In this document: in pieces, positions 4,489 to 6,092 of the stretch
Numbering within the stretch: the first letter of the stretch is position 1
Layout of the letters: each line of letters begins with the position of its first letter
DNA from: SIO4C1 sp039180385
GTDB taxonomy: Bacteria; Cyanobacteriota; Cyanobacteriia; Phormidesmidales; Phormidesmidaceae
Reading direction: 5' to 3'
Length of the DNA: 6,092 nucleotides
Assembly (NCBI GenBank): GCA_039180385.1
Contig: JBCDDJ010000416.1
Span: forward strand, 1-6,092
Position numbers and translations under genes: made by a program
Notes under the pieces: model-generated
The model's database searches: none
Seen by the model: the letters and a program-made list of their open reading frames with translations, nothing else
What the model was told of the DNA's origin: nothing

Positions 4489-5025
4489 ATGACCAGAACT
4501 GTTCAGCTAACCACCAGTGGTGGGCAGGTCTTAGAAGGGCAAATTGTGCCGATGGAGCAACGCCACTACGAAGATGTCGAAGAAGTTTGGAAACCGATTC
4601 TCAGGGCGACTAATCAACCCGATGCGGGGTGGATATGGGACTACAAGCTGAATCAGTCCCAACAGCAAGAGCGCTATGAAGCTTACTCTCTGGATGTGGA
4701 TGGCCTGAGCCAGGGGCTCATTTTTATCGAGACCCAGTGGCATCGTTCTCAGCTACCCCAGCGGTGGCCGTTGGTATACGTCGAGGCGATTGCCTCAGCG
4801 CCGTGGAATCGATTACCTATTGAGCAACCGCCCTGGTTGCGCGGTATCGGGCGACGACTGTTGACCTTTGCTCGATTACGCAGTGTTGAGCTGGGTTATG
4901 GTGGCCGAGTGGGGTTACATTCACTCCCGAATGTGGAGGGGTTCTATCAGCGCTTGAATATGCCTGACTATGGCCCTGACCCAGAAAAAGATGGCTTGGT
5001 ATACTTCGAGTACGGTTTGATTTAG
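4489..5025 (+). CDS. GNAT-family N-acetyltransferase, 178 aa
   Basis: I chose ATG 4489. An in-frame TTG at 4462 would add nine residues; neither has a clear Shine-Dalgarno. The GNAT core is visible: the beta-4 strand Leu-Val-Tyr-Val-Glu-Ala-Ile-Ala (95-102) followed by Ala-Pro-Trp-Asn-Arg, the acetyl-CoA pyrophosphate loop Arg118-Gly-Ile-Gly-Arg-Arg (the family's Q/R-x2-G-x-G/A motif) opening helix alpha-3, and then His-Ser-Leu-Pro-Asn-Val-Glu-Gly-Phe-Tyr (144-153). Tyr153 is at the position often acting as general acid. The family transfers an acetyl group from acetyl-CoA to an amine; the acceptor here is unknown. The stop TAG is two bases before the next ATG, so the two genes are surely co-transcribed and probably translationally coupled. 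The pair is bracketed by the direct repeats. The GNAT call is secure; its role is open. Confidence 0.85.
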   Translation: MTRTVQLTTSGGQVLEGQIVPMEQRHYEDVEEVWKPILRATNQPDAGWIWDYKLNQSQQQERYEAYSLDVDGLSQGLIFIETQWHRSQLPQRWPLVYVEAIASAPWNRLPIEQPPWLRGIGRRLLTFARLRSVELGYGGRVGLHSLPNVEGFYQRLNMPDYGPDPEKDGLVYFEYGLI

Positions 5026-5027
5026 CC

Positions 5028-5597
5028 ATGAGTAACCCACATCAGGAAACCCAACCGATGGATGATCCAATGCTTGCTGAACGACTGGCCAAGGTGAATG
5101 CGTTACTGACTGCACCTTGTGATGATGCCTGGATTGCTGAGACAACTCGTATTGAAGGTGATGGCTGGATCGAAGCAGGGCCGAGGATGCGACCCTATGT
5201 TGAGGCCCTGAAATCAATGTCGCCCGAAGCCATTAGAACCATGCGGCGGCAGATGCGGATACAGTCGATTTTGATGCCGGAGCTATGCCAATGGCTGGAG
5301 TCCTGGGAACTGGGTCTAAGTTTTGAGGCGGTTTACACCGAAGCGCGGCGAGTGGTGCGGCGACACCTGCAGCAGCTGACGCCAGAGCAGGAGGCGTGGC
5401 TAGATGCCCTGGTGGCGGAGGATGATCAGCATTTGCCGATGGCAGAAAGGGCGTTGCGATCGCAAGTGGTTGCCCTGTTCTCAACCCTGTTCACCGAAGA
5501 GGATTGGCAGTCATTAGCGGATATAGCTGCTCAAGGTATGGCCCAAGGTGTATTGCAGGTGGCCCAGCAAAAGGCAACCCCCTCGATTGCACTTTGA
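5028..5597 (+). CDS. Unrecognised all-helical protein, 189 aa, partner of the acetyltransferase
   Basis: ATG 5028 lies two bases after the acetyltransferase stop, with no Shine-Dalgarno of its own, which fits translational coupling; ATG 5058 (Met11) is an alternative start. The protein is almost wholly alpha-helical by composition: Leu/Ala/Glu/Arg-rich helices at about 12-28, 54-95, 98-116, 118-132, 137-156 and 157-183. It has a Trp-Ile-Glu-Ala-Gly-Pro turn (47-52) and Trp at 35, 47, 89, 93, 124 and 160. There is no signal peptide, membrane segment, zinc site or nucleotide-binding motif. The basic stretch Met-Arg-Arg-Gln-Met-Arg (72-77) and Arg-Arg-Val-Val-Arg-Arg (107-112) could bind nucleic acid or acidic partners. 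Tight coupling suggests it binds, or is a substrate or scaffold of, the acetyltransferase. It is twice the length of the ribbon-helix-helix antitoxins that pair with GNAT toxins, so that analogy is not supported. A HIP1 site lies in its coding sequence. Confidence 0.75.
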   Translation: MSNPHQETQPMDDPMLAERLAKVNALLTAPCDDAWIAETTRIEGDGWIEAGPRMRPYVEALKSMSPEAIRTMRRQMRIQSILMPELCQWLESWELGLSFEAVYTEARRVVRRHLQQLTPEQEAWLDALVAEDDQHLPMAERALRSQVVALFSTLFTEEDWQSLADIAAQGMAQGVLQVAQQKATPSIAL

Positions 5598-5619
5598 GAC
5601 GGGTATACCATTGTCCGTC
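5598..5619 (+). terminator. Weak hairpin after the helical-protein gene
   Basis: GACGG (5598-5602) and CCGTC (5615-5619) can pair around a 12-base loop, directly after the TGA. The palindrome GGTATACC lies at 5602-5609. No T-tract follows, so termination is uncertain. Confidence 0.25.
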
Positions 5620-5655
5620 ACGCTATGAATTGCTCCATTCTCTTAACTAACCCCC

Positions 5656-5720
5656 CTGTAAATTTGGGAAATTATGGCTGGAGTAATTTCGGGAGCTACA
5701 GCTGCGATGAAAAATGCGAT
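5656..5720 (+). repeat. Dispersed direct repeat, copy 2
   Basis: This is the second copy of the block at 4121-4186, 1535 bases downstream and in the same orientation. Here the palindromic start is AAATTTGGGAAATT and the end runs into an intact HIP1 octamer (5716-5723), where copy 1 has GCGATTCT. Read from the ATG at 5674, this copy encodes 28 residues (MAGVISGATAAMKNAI at the start) before TGA. After removing the extra base of copy 1, that copy reads MAEVMLGIIAAAKNAI, so a coding origin is possible. The flanks 5620-5655 and 5721-5890 hold nothing else I can support. Confidence 0.75.
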
Positions 5721-5890
5721 CGCAACTACCACAGCTACTATCTACCTCACCAGAACCTGAGCCAAGCCTAGAGTCGTTCTGTGCTTGTGGTAGAGGCCGG
5801 TGTGAAGGCGGCGAAGATTGGTGCTCTGTGCGGGCGACCGCTTGGCTTAGGTTAACCGCCTATAGAAAAAGAGCAAACAGAGTCCCCACT

Positions 5891-6092
5891 CTACGCCCCC
5901 CCAATCGCCTGTCTCAACCCTTCAATATCCTTGCCAACATTCCAGCGTCGCCCATACATTCCATATTTATCATGATGCTGTTTAACATCGTCCCTGCTCT
6001 CTAAGACTCGTTTAATAATGGCCTGACTCCTAGAACAGAGCTGTTTCATGACAGATTGATTGATTAGCCACCGTTCGTCATCATCTTGAGCC
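5891..6092 (-). CDS. C-terminal end of an unidentified protein with a DNA-binding-like tail (5' end outside window)
   Basis: On the minus strand the frame is open from the window edge to TAG 5893-5891, giving 66 residues without a start. The composition is normal for a protein, and the overlapping plus-strand frame is poor by comparison. Residues 8-20 read Trp-Leu-Ile-Asn-Gln-Ser-Val-Met-Lys-Gln-Leu-Cys-Ser, followed by a basic helix, His-His-Asp-Lys-Tyr-Gly (about 36-41) and Arg-Arg-Trp-Asn-Val-Gly-Lys-Asp-Ile. The Trp-x-Ile-x3-Val-x3-Leu spacing and the later Val and Tyr positions match the tail of the left-edge recombinase. This suggests the same kind of helix-turn-helix module, but identity is low. 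The C-terminus is close to the stop expected for such a tail. What the rest of the protein is cannot be told from here. Confidence 0.6.
   Translation of the reverse strand, partial: AQDDDERWLINQSVMKQLCSRSQAIIKRVLESRDDVKQHHDKYGMYGRRWNVGKDIEGLRQAIGGA

Noticed and set aside
5714..6004. Plus-strand 96-aa open frame after repeat copy 2
   Set aside because: It starts in the repeat at a HIP1 site, has no ribosome-binding site, and overlaps the better minus-strand frame ending at 5891.
6042..6053. TGTCATGAAACA on the minus strand, matching 2323-2334 on the plus strand
   Set aside because: A 12-base match between strands of a 6-kb window is expected by chance, and this one lies inside a coding sequence.
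1..6092. Protelomerase target site (long perfect palindrome)
   Set aside because: No inverted repeat long enough to be a hairpin telomere junction was found; the palindromes seen have arms of only 5-7 bases. The site could lie upstream of the window.
1..6092. CRISPR array, tRNA or rRNA genes
   Set aside because: No regularly spaced repeats with unique spacers, no cloverleaf with a TTCGANNC arm, and no rRNA-like sequence were seen on either strand.

Overview
The window looks like an accessory region of a cyanobacterial genome or plasmid. Four copies of the octamer GCGATCGC (HIP1, abundant in many cyanobacteria) lie at 389-396, 448-455, 5456-5463 and 5716-5723. Several proteins also resemble small accessory proteins of filamentous cyanobacteria. 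No rRNA, tRNA or CRISPR array is visible. Everything here is read by eye; family calls rest on motifs, not on searches.

Left part (1-2450): replicon or mobile-element-like genes. The window opens inside a plus-strand gene whose first visible codons carry the end of a tyrosine recombinase catalytic domain (Leu-Gly-His, then Tyr nine residues later). A long C-terminal extension follows, with a coiled coil and a putative DNA-binding tail. This architecture suggests a recombinase or protelomerase-like enzyme. Next come a small helix-turn-helix-like protein (863-1126) and, on the minus strand, a stand-alone protein resembling the DnaA domain I / DNA polymerase III tau C-terminal fold (1190-1657). 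A divergent intergenic region rich in inverted repeats follows, then a Trp-rich acidic orphan protein (1900-2229) with a very good Shine-Dalgarno. The gap 2230-2452 holds hairpins and a duplicated ribosome-binding/start cassette.

Middle (2453-3884): a self-contained redox cassette. A HxlR-family regulator on the minus strand is divergent from a zinc-free NADPH:quinone oxidoreductase. This is the classic layout of a regulator controlling its detoxification gene. No HIP1 site occurs between 456 and 5455.

Right part (3885-6092): the decayed remains of an IS-type transposase N-terminus, then a roughly 65-bp direct repeat present twice (4121-4186 and 5656-5720, about 80% identical). The repeats bracket a tight two-gene unit: a GNAT acetyltransferase and an unrecognised all-helical protein whose start is two bases after the acetyltransferase stop. 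The right edge holds the C-terminus of a minus-strand gene (5891 to beyond 6092). Its last 66 residues faintly resemble the tail of the left-edge recombinase, so the window may be framed by two inward-facing genes that share a DNA-binding module.

The most interesting points are the recombinase/protelomerase-like gene with its associated small genes, the repeat-bracketed acetyltransferase pair, and the duplicated start cassette at 2319-2369.
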